Source: Fimadaptatus sp948467645
Lineage (GTDB): Bacteria > Bacillota > Clostridia > Christensenellales > Aristaeellaceae
Length of the DNA: 64,000 bases
Assembly: GCA_948467645.1 (NCBI GenBank)
Contig: CAOKFD010000005.1
Span: 1 to 64,000 of the forward strand
Reading direction: 5' to 3'
Shown here: positions 26,194-35,376 of the stretch, in pieces
Layout of the letters: the number at the start of each line of letters is the position of its first letter
Numbering within the stretch: the stretch's first letter is position 1
Program-made: the position numbers and the translations under genes
The notes under the pieces: model-generated
The model's database searches: none
What the model saw: the letters and a program-made list of their open reading frames with translations, nothing else
Told to the model about the DNA's origin: nothing

Positions 26194-27711
26194 ATGACCG
26201 AAAAGTCGAACGACACGCCCAAGCAGAATAAATCCGTAAATAAAGAACCGTCCGTTCAGCCTGTCGAAGGACACAATATGAGAGCGGTGCGCGTAGGCGC
26301 AAAGATGTACCGCACCGCATACCCGGAAGTACTGCACCCCGAACATACGACGCTTAAATATCGCGATGTGGCAACATCGCCCGGACGGCTCAAACTGTTC
26401 GATCTGACCGACGAAACGATAGACTTGTTAGAAGCATATCGCCCGCAGCTTGAGGGCGTGGCTGAGCATCTGCATGACTACCTGACCGAGGCGCTCAAGG
26501 CGCGTGAAGAAATGGTGCTGGGCGCACAGTCACGCGTAAAGGCGGCTGCGAGTCTCCAGCAAAAGATACTGCGCAAGGAGATGTACAAGCGTTTCAGCGA
26601 CCCGCATACGCTGCTTAACGAGCTGTCTGACCTGGTTGGCGTACGCGTCGAATGCCGCTTTCTGGACGACGAATCTGTACTGTATGATGAACTGCGTCAG
26701 TATGTATGTATGCACGACGAAAATGGGCTGAGCTATTCGCCGGACTATCCCGGCATAAAGTTCGACATGCGCGGCGTACAGCCTCAAAAGCAGATGAATG
26801 GTTTGCCGATATACCGCATAGACGGCTGGTATACTATGGCAAGCGGCATGGTTGCTCGGTTTGAATTGCAGATAAAGGCGCTGGTTCACGTATTCTGGGC
26901 CGAAGTCGAGCACGAGATAATATATAAGAACAATGCATATCTGCTGATGGACGGCTTTATGAAAAGTATGCTGAACTCGACTTACGATCATCTGAAGCTG
27001 GTCGATAGTCAGCTGCATACAATTTATAAGACGATACAGGTTCAGTCTGAGGGCACTCAGCAGCAGATTCGCAACGGCGCACTGGAAGTTGTACTCGCCA
27101 AGGGAATAAGCGACATGTTCTTCAAGAAGATGCAGCGTTCGCTCGGATTTACAATCGACTTTAAGCCCAGCTGCGACGCGCTGAGCCACTATATACTGCG
27201 CAGGACGCGCGTCGGTATGAACGACCTGAATATAGTCACGATGCTGTTCCATAGAGTGGCGTACATCGGATCGCTGCCGCTGGACTTTGAATCCCCACTT
27301 AAACTTGAGCGGCCTTTCAAAAGCGATATTGAGTTTTGCAATACGTTGGGACAATATTTTGAAAGCTGCATAAATTCGGACTATAATTGGAACACATTCT
27401 TTAGAATGCTGTTCGTACTGGAGCCGGGCAACAATATAGAGGATATGGAAGAATTCCTTAAAATGCTCTATGAGCGCTTCTCCAGTGAGGATATATTTGC
27501 GCCGCTGTACGGCATGTGGAAGGTACAGGAGATACACGACTATCGCGAGCAGCTGCTGGGCCGTTTGGCCGAGGCAATGGTCAAGGATGACAGTATCTCA
27601 ATAATATACGAAGCCAATCTAACGCGCCGCGAAAAGCAGCTTGCCGATATAGTAGAACAGGCAAGCAAAACCATGGGAGCGTCGCCGCTTGAAGCGCCGA
27701 CGTGCCTGTAA
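26194..27711 (+). CDS. RelA/SpoT-domain protein (ppGpp synthetase-like)
   Basis: 505 residues. Residues about 112-245 match the RelA_SpoT synthetase fold: SRVKAAASLQQKILR, ELSDLVGVRVECRF and FELQIKALVHVFWAEVEHEIIYK, the last close to the family's EIQIRT-x-x-xFWA-x-LEH. The G-loop Y-x-S-L-H is replaced by YRIDG, so nucleotide binding may be altered. A long (about 250-residue) helical C-terminal region is not recognised. No HD hydrolase domain. GGAAGGAG precedes the ATG. Confidence 0.75.
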   Translation: MTEKSNDTPKQNKSVNKEPSVQPVEGHNMRAVRVGAKMYRTAYPEVLHPEHTTLKYRDVATSPGRLKLFDLTDETIDLLEAYRPQLEGVAEHLHDYLTEALKAREEMVLGAQSRVKAAASLQQKILRKEMYKRFSDPHTLLNELSDLVGVRVECRFLDDESVLYDELRQYVCMHDENGLSYSPDYPGIKFDMRGVQPQKQMNGLPIYRIDGWYTMASGMVARFELQIKALVHVFWAEVEHEIIYKNNAYLLMDGFMKSMLNSTYDHLKLVDSQLHTIYKTIQVQSEGTQQQIRNGALEVVLAKGISDMFFKKMQRSLGFTIDFKPSCDALSHYILRRTRVGMNDLNIVTMLFHRVAYIGSLPLDFESPLKLERPFKSDIEFCNTLGQYFESCINSDYNWNTFFRMLFVLEPGNNIEDMEEFLKMLYERFSSEDIFAPLYGMWKVQEIHDYREQLLGRLAEAMVKDDSISIIYEANLTRREKQLADIVEQASKTMGASPLEAPTCL

Positions 27712-27728
27712 CACATTATGAATATGAT

Positions 27729-27771
27729 CAGCCTGATTGCATCATGCCATTGTCGTGATGCGGTCAGGCTG
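27729..27771 (+). terminator. Hairpin after the RelA/SpoT-domain gene
   Basis: CAGCCTG-att-GCATCA pairs with TGATGC-ggt-CAGGCTG. The U tract is weak. Confidence 0.5.
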
Positions 27772-27797
27772 GTTTCACATTTGAATTGATAATTTAC

Positions 27798-27826
27798 TTG
27801 AGTACGAGACTGGTTGCAGTTATAAT
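27798..27826 (+). promoter_or_regulatory. SigmaA promoter of the lipase-like gene
   Basis: TTGAGT (27798-27803), 17-base spacer, TATAAT (27821-27826). Confidence 0.65.
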
Positions 27827-27861
27827 TGAAATAGCAATTTGATAAAATACGGAGGATAAAC

Positions 27862-28929
27862 ATGGTAAAACGAGCACATCGCATTTTGTGCCTTATCATT
27901 ATTTCCTTAATGATGATTTCAAATGTAGCTTTGGCAGATGAATTGGCACTGCCATCGTCAAGTGCGGACTTTTCTGCTGATTTTGCAAAATATATGCTTA
28001 TGTTGGCCACCGGCCACACGCAGGACAAAACGGCGGCTGTTCTTCAAGGCGAAGGCTTCGATATACTGGTACAGAATAACTATGATAAGTCCGACAACGA
28101 CCCGTCGCATACCTGCGCATATACAATTGGCGTGCGCAATGTGCAGATAAACGGCGGCACACGGCCATTGATATTATGCGTAGTACGCGGCACAAACGCC
28201 GGAGAATGGTATTCCAACTTTGACTTTGCACCATCGCACAGCGGCGAAACATCGTTTGCCGAAAACTTCCTTTTTGCTGCAAACGATGTGTTTTTGACTT
28301 TGACAAACGTAATTGATGTCTATGACAGTCCAATAGTACTTGTAACCGGGCACAGCAGAGGTGCGGCGTGTGCTAACCTGCTGGGCGTATTGCTGAATGC
28401 AAGGTACGATTCGGACGACATTTATGTATATACTTTTGCCACGCCAAATACCTTGCGTGAACATCTTGACGATTGCGATAACATATTTAATGTCATAAAT
28501 CCCTGCGATTTGGTTACGATGATGCCGCTTGGCGATTGGGGCTATATGCGAGCCGGACATGACGTTACCATCAGCGGAGATACTGAACTTGCTGAAAAGG
28601 AAACGAACGCGCTTTCAGCGCTGGTAAGGCTTGCGCCCGATATACCGGCATATTACTCTATTCGGCATTCGCTTACCGGGCCGGGCGAGTCAGACGATGG
28701 TATGACTACGTTTGAAATGATGCTGATGCTGGCAAGCGGGATATCGCAAGATACGGACGCTAACGTTGAAACTGAACAATCTAATGCTATTGCCGCGGAC
28801 AGCGACTTTTCCGAGCTTATGAATCTGCTTGGCAAACTGTCGGGATCGTGGTCGGAGAATGACGTGTTAAAGCAACACTTGCCGCAAACGTACCTGGATT
28901 TGCTGAATCAATATAATGCGGAGGGCTGA
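27862..28929 (+). CDS. Exported lipase-like alpha/beta hydrolase
   Basis: 355 residues with a signal peptide (about 1-25, ending ALADE). The class 3 lipase pattern is visible: IVLVTGHSRGAACANLLG around the nucleophile elbow (GHSRG, S165), Asp in NPCDLVTMMP and His in RAGHDVTI as likely triad. The C-terminal half is Ser/Asp rich. Likely acts outside the cell on esters; substrate unknown. The following ABC transporter starts 1 base after its stop, so they share a transcript. Confidence 0.75.
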   Translation: MVKRAHRILCLIIISLMMISNVALADELALPSSSADFSADFAKYMLMLATGHTQDKTAAVLQGEGFDILVQNNYDKSDNDPSHTCAYTIGVRNVQINGGTRPLILCVVRGTNAGEWYSNFDFAPSHSGETSFAENFLFAANDVFLTLTNVIDVYDSPIVLVTGHSRGAACANLLGVLLNARYDSDDIYVYTFATPNTLREHLDDCDNIFNVINPCDLVTMMPLGDWGYMRAGHDVTISGDTELAEKETNALSALVRLAPDIPAYYSIRHSLTGPGESDDGMTTFEMMLMLASGISQDTDANVETEQSNAIAADSDFSELMNLLGKLSGSWSENDVLKQHLPQTYLDLLNQYNAEG

Positions 28930-28930
28930 A

Positions 28931-29632
28931 ATGGCTTATATAGAGTTCAAAAACGTATGCAAGATATATCACATGGGGCAGACAGAAATTCGTGCGCTTG
29001 ACAATATAAGCTTCGACATAGACAAAGGCGAACTATGCGTAATAGTCGGCCCAAGCGGTGCTGGCAAGACGACATTGCTGAATATACTCGGCGGCATGGA
29101 CGCGCCAACGAGCGGCACCATATTACTGGATGGGCGCGATATAAGCAAGCTGAATGCAAGGCAGTTGACCGATTACCGCCGCACGGACGTAGGGTTTGTA
29201 TTTCAGTTTTACAACCTTGTGCAGAACCTTACTGCGCTTGAAAATGTGGAGCTTGCCGCCGAGATATGCCGCGACAGTCTGGATGCGGCTGCTACGCTGG
29301 ATGAAGTAGGCCTCGGAGATCGCATGGACAACTTTCCGGCGCAGTTGTCCGGCGGCGAACAACAGCGCGTGTCGATAGCCCGCGCGTTAGCTAAGAATCC
29401 CAAGATAATACTTTGCGACGAACCCACCGGCGCGCTGGATTATCATACCGGCAAGGCTGTGCTCAAACTATTACAGGACACATGCCGCAGTACCGGCAAA
29501 ACCGTACTGATAATCACGCACAACAGCGCGCTTACCGCCATTGCAGATCACGTCATTCGCGTTAAAAACGGCACTGTCGTTGAAAGCAGCCGCAACGAAT
29601 TGCCAACGCCTGTAGAAAGGATAGAGTGGTAA
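28931..29632 (+). CDS. MacB/LolD-type ABC transporter ATPase
   Basis: 233 residues. Walker A GPSGAGKTT, signature LSGGEQQR, Walker B ILCDEPTGALD, H-loop THN. Typical of the ATPase partner of large FtsX-type permeases, which it precedes by 3 bases. GCGGAGGG precedes the ATG within the previous gene. Confidence 0.93.
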   Translation: MAYIEFKNVCKIYHMGQTEIRALDNISFDIDKGELCVIVGPSGAGKTTLLNILGGMDAPTSGTILLDGRDISKLNARQLTDYRRTDVGFVFQFYNLVQNLTALENVELAAEICRDSLDAAATLDEVGLGDRMDNFPAQLSGGEQQRVSIARALAKNPKIILCDEPTGALDYHTGKAVLKLLQDTCRSTGKTVLIITHNSALTAIADHVIRVKNGTVVESSRNELPTPVERIEW

Positions 29633-29635
29633 TAC

Positions 29636-32398
29636 TTGAAAAGTGCTAGAAGGAAAAACATACTGCGCGGCATACGCCAAAGCCTGAACCGCTTTATTTC
29701 GATTCTTTTCATAGTAGCGTTAGGCGCTGGCTTTCTGGCTGGCCTGTCGGCTACGTCGCCGGATATGTTCGAAAACGCGGATAAGTACATGGACGAATAC
29801 CGCATGTACGACATAGACGTAAAGGCAACGCTGGGACTTACCGACAGCGATGTAGACGCCATAGCCCAAATTGATGGCGTGGCTTTAGTACAGCCCGCAC
29901 GTGTGCTCGATATGGTGCTTGTCGATGAACATGACAACGAACTGACCACGCGCGTATTCGCACTGCTGGATAACGACGGTGCGACTGACCTTAATCAGTT
30001 TGAGCTTAAAGAAGGCCGCTTGCCGGAAACGATTGATGAATGCGTCATCCAATCGTCGGCGGGGCGGTATACGCTAAATGCGCCGCAAATCGGCGATACA
30101 CTGACGCTTGCCGAAAGCCCAAACGATTCTGCATCGGCGGAATATGCCTCCAGCAATACACTGCGCGTTGTAGGCATCGTCGAAAGCCCGATGTGCATAT
30201 CCGTCGAGCGTGAGCCGTCTACAGCCGGAACAGGCTCGGTTGCGCTTCAGGCATTCGTGAAGAATGAATTTCTTACCATGGACTTCTACACGGATTGCTA
30301 TTTGTTGGTTCAAGACGCGGCGCAATTGGATACATTTAGCGATGAATATACGACGTTTATCGACGATATGACGGCCAAATTAGAAACGCTGGGCGATGAG
30401 CGTGCGTCTCTGCGAGCGGATGAATTGCGTGAACAGGGCAAGCAGAAAATCGATTCTGCGCAAGCATTTATGAACAGCTTTGAAAGTGTTATAGGCACCC
30501 GCACAGAGCTTGCAGAAGATGCTGCAATGCGTGCCAAACAGACGGCGGCAGCAGCGGCCCTGATAAACAGCAATCCTGAACTTGCGCAAAAGCTTGTTGC
30601 TACCGCAAAGGCGGTAGGCGATGCTCTGAGTTCAGCCTCGGACGATAAGGAAAATGCGCAGGCACGCATCGAACGTCTGAATGCCGATATAGCGGACGCT
30701 CAAAATGCATTGGACGAAATCGGCGATGGAGCTTGGCTGGTGCGTACCCGCGCTGATTCCGTCGGTTACGCCAATTATAAGGACAACGTGGAAAAGGTGT
30801 CGGCGCTTTGCAAAGTATTTCCAATGTTCTTTTTCCTTGTAGCGCTGCTGGTTGCGCTTACGACCATGACACGGCTGATTGAGGAACGCCGCACGCAGAT
30901 AGGTACACTGAAAGCGCTAGGCTATACTGATTGGCAGATATTTGGCGAGTATATACTGTACAGCCTGTCCGCAGCTGTATTGGGATGCGCGATCGGATTC
31001 CTGGGTGGATTTAAGTTGTTCCCGACGGTAATAAATTCCGCATATGGCATGATGTATACGCTTCCGCCGATGGACGCGCCGTTCAGACTTGACATTGCGC
31101 TGCTGGTTGCGCCGGTTACTATCGGAGGAATACTGCTTGCGACGGTGTGGGCGTGCTATTCCGTATGCCGTTCCCGCCCGGCACAGCTTATGCAGCCCAA
31201 AGCGCCCGCTCCCGGCAAACGCATATTTCTGGAGCATATACCGGCGCTCTGGAAGCGTATGTCGTTTACTCAAAAGGTCACGTGCCGAAATTTGTTCAGA
31301 TATAAGAAGCGTCTGTTTATGACGATAATCGGCATGGCCGGCTGCAGCGCACTTATGCTTACGGGCTTTGGCTTGCGCGATTCCATCGATGACATAGTAT
31401 ATAAGCAGTTTGGCGAAATCGACCTGTATCAAATGTCGATAGTCCTAAACGACGCGAACGCAATCGACAATGACGCCGAACTCAAGGCACTATTGACCAG
31501 CGACAGCCGCATATCGGCATATATGCCGTACCACAGCGATACGGGGCGCATACAGTCCGCAAGCGGCAGCGAAAGCATTTCGCTCGCCGTACCGGAAAAT
31601 TCCGATATGCTTGACGAGTACATTGTGCTGAGGGAAAGGAAAAGTGCACGCCCACTTGCACTAACCGACGATGGAATAATATTGACCGAAAAGCTTTGTG
31701 AGCAGCTGGGAATAAATGTAGGCGATACGGTTACTCTGGAAAATGCGGATGGCAAACGGGCGCAGCTGCGCGTTGACGGTATCTCGGAAAACTATATAGC
31801 GTCGTATGCGTTTTTGACTGCGAACGGCTATCGCGATGCTTACAATTCTGATGTCGAGTATACCACATTGCTATGCCTGACCGATAGCAATGCGGGCATG
31901 GATGCGCTTTTGGCAGACGCAATCCATTGTGAAAGCGTACTTTATGCCAGCGCGTCGTTAACGCTCATGAATACGTTTAACGACTCTGTAAAGAGTATCG
32001 ATGCGATAGTATGGGTGCTGATACTGGCGGCAGGAATGCTTAGCATGGTTGTCAACTATAACCTTACCAACGTAAACATATGCGAGCGCAAAAAGGAGCT
32101 TGCGACCATACGCGTACTGGGCTTCCACGAGCGTGAGGTCGAAAAGTATATATTCCGCGAAACCAACGCGCTTAGCATTATGGGGTCGTTGATCGGACTG
32201 CCGGTCGGCATATGGCTGCATTTGTTTGTGGTGCGCACGGTCGAGGTCAATTCCATAATGTTCGGACGCGAAATTAAACCGCTCAGCTATGCGATGGCAA
32301 TTGCAATATCGTTGCTGTTTACGTTTATCATAAACCGTATAATGAGCTGCAGTATACGTAAGGTTGATATGGTTGAGTCGATGAAAGCGAACGATTGA
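29636..32398 (+). CDS. FtsX-domain ABC permease
   Basis: 920 residues: one N-terminal transmembrane helix, a large extracellular region with an alpha-helical coiled part (about 240-365, rich in Ala, Glu and Gln), three transmembrane helices of the first FtsX domain (about 395-510, with PMFFFLVALLVALTTM), a second extracellular region and a C-terminal FtsX domain (about 795-915). With the upstream ATPase it forms a mechanotransmission-type ABC system, used for peptide export, antibiotic defence or envelope signalling. The substrate is unknown. The TTG start lies 3 bases after the ATPase stop. Confidence 0.88.
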   Translation: MKSARRKNILRGIRQSLNRFISILFIVALGAGFLAGLSATSPDMFENADKYMDEYRMYDIDVKATLGLTDSDVDAIAQIDGVALVQPARVLDMVLVDEHDNELTTRVFALLDNDGATDLNQFELKEGRLPETIDECVIQSSAGRYTLNAPQIGDTLTLAESPNDSASAEYASSNTLRVVGIVESPMCISVEREPSTAGTGSVALQAFVKNEFLTMDFYTDCYLLVQDAAQLDTFSDEYTTFIDDMTAKLETLGDERASLRADELREQGKQKIDSAQAFMNSFESVIGTRTELAEDAAMRAKQTAAAAALINSNPELAQKLVATAKAVGDALSSASDDKENAQARIERLNADIADAQNALDEIGDGAWLVRTRADSVGYANYKDNVEKVSALCKVFPMFFFLVALLVALTTMTRLIEERRTQIGTLKALGYTDWQIFGEYILYSLSAAVLGCAIGFLGGFKLFPTVINSAYGMMYTLPPMDAPFRLDIALLVAPVTIGGILLATVWACYSVCRSRPAQLMQPKAPAPGKRIFLEHIPALWKRMSFTQKVTCRNLFRYKKRLFMTIIGMAGCSALMLTGFGLRDSIDDIVYKQFGEIDLYQMSIVLNDANAIDNDAELKALLTSDSRISAYMPYHSDTGRIQSASGSESISLAVPENSDMLDEYIVLRERKSARPLALTDDGIILTEKLCEQLGINVGDTVTLENADGKRAQLRVDGISENYIASYAFLTANGYRDAYNSDVEYTTLLCLTDSNAGMDALLADAIHCESVLYASASLTLMNTFNDSVKSIDAIVWVLILAAGMLSMVVNYNLTNVNICERKKELATIRVLGFHEREVEKYIFRETNALSIMGSLIGLPVGIWLHLFVVRTVEVNSIMFGREIKPLSYAMAIAISLLFTFIINRIMSCSIRKVDMVESMKAND

Positions 32399-32403
32399 TT
32401 TTG

Positions 32404-32439
32404 AGGCGCGGTTTGCCAAATTAAGCGGCAAGCCGCGCC
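32404..32439 (+). terminator. Terminator-like hairpin after the ABC pair
   Basis: A 13-14-bp stem (GGCGCGGTTTGCC / GGCAAGCCGCGCC with one mismatch) then TTACTTG; weak U tract. Confidence 0.6.
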
Positions 32440-32443
32440 TTAC

Positions 32444-32472
32444 TTGACACGGCTTAAAATATACCATAAAAT
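32444..32472 (+). promoter_or_regulatory. SigmaA promoter of the DtxR-like gene
   Basis: TTGACA (32444-32449), 17-base spacer, TAAAAT (32467-32472). Confidence 0.6.
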
Positions 32473-32514
32473 AGGAACATCAGTGGATAAGATTTTCAAG
32501 CGGAAGGGGATTGT

Positions 32515-33348
32515 ATGCCGGAATCATTGGAAATTCTGAAAATGAGGGTGCTTATATGCTTTCTCAACGAAAATGCCCGCATATGCACAGTAACTGGACT
32601 TGCCACAATGTTTGGCGAAGGCAAGCAAAAGATGCACCGCATATTTGCGGCGCTGGAAAAGGAAGGCTTACTGAATCGAAGCAACCCTCGCAGTCCTGTG
32701 CTGACTGAACTCGGACGAGAAAAGGCGCATTACTATGAAAATCGCATAAACATCGTATTGAACCATCTGCTTTACGAAGGACTGGATATGGACAATGCTG
32801 AACACGATGCATACGCATGGGCACTGTTCAGCTCGGATAAAGGCATGGAGATCATCAAAAGCTCCGAACAGCGCTACCGTGCCAAATATGAATTGCGCAA
32901 GCGCGAGCAGTTTGACGGCACCGAGCTATGTAAGCATTTGCATGATGGGGAATACAGACTGCCGTTTTTGATATACAAGGAGCACATGACGGATGGCAAT
33001 AACCTATCCATGTCAAACAGCGGATTTGAACACCCGTGCATACTCACCGTAACAAATGGCGAAGGTACGATTCAACTGCGCCCCAAGGAGATTTGGGCGC
33101 GTTCACAAATGACAGGGCAGGAGATGATCGGCCGCGTTCGTATGCTGATGTATTGGGACGGCATGACGTTCAAAAATGCTGAGACGGTAAACGGTATGCT
33201 TACGTTTCCGGCCAGCACGCTTTCGTTTTTGAACATTGGTTCAGGCATGGAGCAGATTCTGCATGGCAGTGTGTGCCTGAAGATGCAATGCTCAGTCGGT
33301 ACGAATCATATGCCGGAAGCGACGGCGATATTCGCGGCAATGTTGTAA
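32515..33348 (+). CDS. DtxR/MntR-like winged-helix regulator with novel C-terminal domain
   Basis: 277 residues. The N-terminal winged helix (LCFLNENARICTVTGLATMFG, TELGREKAHYYENR) resembles iron-dependent repressors, and NAEHDAYAWALFSSDKG resembles their dimerisation/metal helix, where DtxR has an H-E-x-H-like site. The C-terminal ~170 residues are not recognised. It could sense a metal or another ligand (inference). It is upstream of and on the same strand as the CydDC operon, with its own promoter between; it might regulate that operon. Confidence 0.55.
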   Translation: MPESLEILKMRVLICFLNENARICTVTGLATMFGEGKQKMHRIFAALEKEGLLNRSNPRSPVLTELGREKAHYYENRINIVLNHLLYEGLDMDNAEHDAYAWALFSSDKGMEIIKSSEQRYRAKYELRKREQFDGTELCKHLHDGEYRLPFLIYKEHMTDGNNLSMSNSGFEHPCILTVTNGEGTIQLRPKEIWARSQMTGQEMIGRVRMLMYWDGMTFKNAETVNGMLTFPASTLSFLNIGSGMEQILHGSVCLKMQCSVGTNHMPEATAIFAAML

Positions 33349-33456
33349 GCTTTGCGCTCTGCCTAAAAGTTTACATTCTGATTGTAACGCGCCCGTTACC
33401 AAGAAACATTACGCTATGCCAAGCCATATGGCGATATGCCGCATACGCAGGCAAAA

Positions 33457-33485
33457 GTTGTCACGCGTACGTTACAAGTGACAAC
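33457..33485 (+). promoter_or_regulatory. Inverted-repeat operator candidate upstream of the CydDC operon
   Basis: GTTGTCAC (33457-33464) and GTGACAAC (33478-33485), a perfect 8-bp inverted repeat with a 13-base spacer, ends one base before the -35 of the next promoter. Another inverted repeat GTAACG/CGTTAC lies at 33384-33399, and CGTTAC recurs at 33470-33475. Confidence 0.6.
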
Positions 33486-33514
33486 TTGCGTCGGTCAATC
33501 GAATTTGTTATACT
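33486..33514 (+). promoter_or_regulatory. SigmaA promoter of the CydDC operon
   Basis: TTGCGT (33486-33491), 17-base spacer, TATACT (33509-33514). Transcription would start near 33521. Confidence 0.65.
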
Positions 33515-33520
33515 CGTTCT

Positions 33521-33627
33521 GGAAATGCTTCACATAAGAGATACGTCTGCATGTGAAGTCTGAGCCCTGCGAAAGGGCATTTTTCAAACGCTAGAGTTAG
33601 TTAAAGCTAACCAATAACAGAAGGAGA
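33521..33627 (+). promoter_or_regulatory. Structured 5' leader of the CydDC operon
   Basis: Three hairpins in about 90 bases: CTTCACAT/ATGTGAAG (33528-33558), GCCC/GGGC with a TGCGAAA loop followed by ATTTTT (33564-33584, terminator-like), and GTTAG/CTAAC (33596-33611) just before the Shine-Dalgarno. No known riboswitch class was recognised. Confidence 0.5.
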
Positions 33628-33639
33628 ATGATCAAAACA

Positions 33640-35376
33640 ATGATGATCGACCGGCGACTGATAAACATGGCGCCCGACAGTAAAAAGTACATTGCATTGA
33701 ACGTTGCGCTGCAATGGTGCGGGCTGACAGCAAACATAATGATGATGACCGCCATTGCAGGTATGCTGGCTGCGCTGTTTATGCAGTCGGCCGATATGAT
33801 GATGTTTGTACGGACTGCTATTGCGGCATTTGTCGCGATAGGCATACGATTCGTCTGCACGACCGGTGCAATGCGTATGGGATTTTTGTCGTCAAAAGCA
33901 GTCAAAAGAACTCTGCGCGAAACGATCTACAAGAAGCTGCTTCGCATGGGTTCGTCTTACAATGAGCGCATACAGACTTCGGAGGTAGTACAGGTTGCTG
34001 TCGAAGGCGTTGACCAGCTTGAAACGTATTTCGGCGCGTATCTGCCGCAGTTCTTTTATGCCATGCTTGCACCGATCACGCTGTTTGCCGTGCTGTGCTT
34101 TGTCAACGTTCCGTCGGCAGCCGCATTGCTGATATGCGTGCCGCTGATACCGATTGCAATTGCCGCGGTGCAGACATGGGCCAAGAAGCTGCTGAGCAAA
34201 TATTGGGGGCAGTATACCACTCTGGGCGACACATTTCTTGAGAACCTCCAAGGTTTGACTACGCTCAAGATATATCAGGCTGACGAAGCGCGCAACGACC
34301 GCATGAACGAGGAAGCAGAAAAGTTCCGCCGCATAACCATGAAAGTGCTGACCATGCAGCTAAACTCGATTACCATAATGGACCTGATAGCATACGGCGG
34401 CGCAGCGTTGGGCGTAATAATGGCTGCGACGCAGTATCGCGCGGGTTGCGTATCGCTTAAAGGCTGCATCATGATAATACTGCTGTCGGCAGACTTCTTT
34501 ATACCGATGCGTCAACTTGGTTCGTTTTTCCACATTGCCATGAACGGCATGGCGGCCAGCGACAAAATCTTCCGTATGCTGGATATGGAAGAACCGGCTG
34601 CTGCCACTGCCAAATGCCCGAACGGCAACATTTCCTGCCGTAAACTGCGGTTCGCATACGACCCAGATCGTGAAATACTGCACGGCATAGACCTCGACGT
34701 ACCGACCGGCTCGTTTATATCCATTGTCGGCGAATCGGGCTGTGGCAAGTCTACAATAGCTTCAATCCTTATGGGGCGCAACAAGGGCTACACCGGCTCG
34801 ATAAAGATAGGCGATACCGAACTCAGCAATATTTCGGAATCCAGCCTCATGCAAACCATTACGTATGTCAGCCACAAGAGCTATCTGTTTAAGGGTACTG
34901 TGCGGGACAATCTGCGCATGGGACGAGCCGACGCCAGCGACGACGATATGTGGGATGTGCTGAAACGTGTAAACCTGTACGGATTTCTGCGCGGCGAAAA
35001 CGGACTGGACACTAAACTGGCCGAAAAAGGCGCAAACCTGTCCGGAGGTCAGTGCCAGCGTCTCGCGCTTGCGCGCGCCTTGCTGCACGGCAGTCCGATG
35101 TATATATTCGACGAAGCAACGTCCAATATCGACGTTGAGAGCGAAAACGATATAATGGCTCAGATACAACTGCTGGCTAAACAAAAGACAGTTCTGCTGA
35201 TTTCGCACAGACTGGCTAACGTGATTTGCTCCGACAACATCTTTGTAATGAACAAAGGCCAGATCGTCGAAAGCGGTACACACGAACAACTGCTCGACAA
35301 AAATGGTACATATGCAAAGCTCTGGAACGCACAGCAGGAATTGGAAAACTACGCAAAGGACGGTGCGGATAAATGA
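33640..35376 (+). CDS. cydD: CydD-type ABC transporter half (ATPase and permease)
   Basis: 578 residues: six transmembrane helices (from about 20 to 300) and an ABC domain with Walker A GESGCGKST, signature LSGGQCQRL, Walker B YIFDEATSNID and H-loop SHR. The N terminus (MMIDRRLI, CDS start) resembles CydD of Firmicutes. In E. coli CydDC exports cysteine and glutathione to the periplasm for cytochrome bd and c maturation. AAGGAG (33621-33626) is only 1 base from an ATG at 33628, so 33640 is chosen; 33643 is also possible. No cydAB is in the window. Confidence 0.85.
   Translation: MMIDRRLINMAPDSKKYIALNVALQWCGLTANIMMMTAIAGMLAALFMQSADMMMFVRTAIAAFVAIGIRFVCTTGAMRMGFLSSKAVKRTLRETIYKKLLRMGSSYNERIQTSEVVQVAVEGVDQLETYFGAYLPQFFYAMLAPITLFAVLCFVNVPSAAALLICVPLIPIAIAAVQTWAKKLLSKYWGQYTTLGDTFLENLQGLTTLKIYQADEARNDRMNEEAEKFRRITMKVLTMQLNSITIMDLIAYGGAALGVIMAATQYRAGCVSLKGCIMIILLSADFFIPMRQLGSFFHIAMNGMAASDKIFRMLDMEEPAAATAKCPNGNISCRKLRFAYDPDREILHGIDLDVPTGSFISIVGESGCGKSTIASILMGRNKGYTGSIKIGDTELSNISESSLMQTITYVSHKSYLFKGTVRDNLRMGRADASDDDMWDVLKRVNLYGFLRGENGLDTKLAEKGANLSGGQCQRLALARALLHGSPMYIFDEATSNIDVESENDIMAQIQLLAKQKTVLLISHRLANVICSDNIFVMNKGQIVESGTHEQLLDKNGTYAKLWNAQQELENYAKDGADK

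Noticed and set aside
33521..33627. Known riboswitch class
   Set aside because: None of the riboswitch consensus patterns I know fits the hairpins; left as an unclassified leader.
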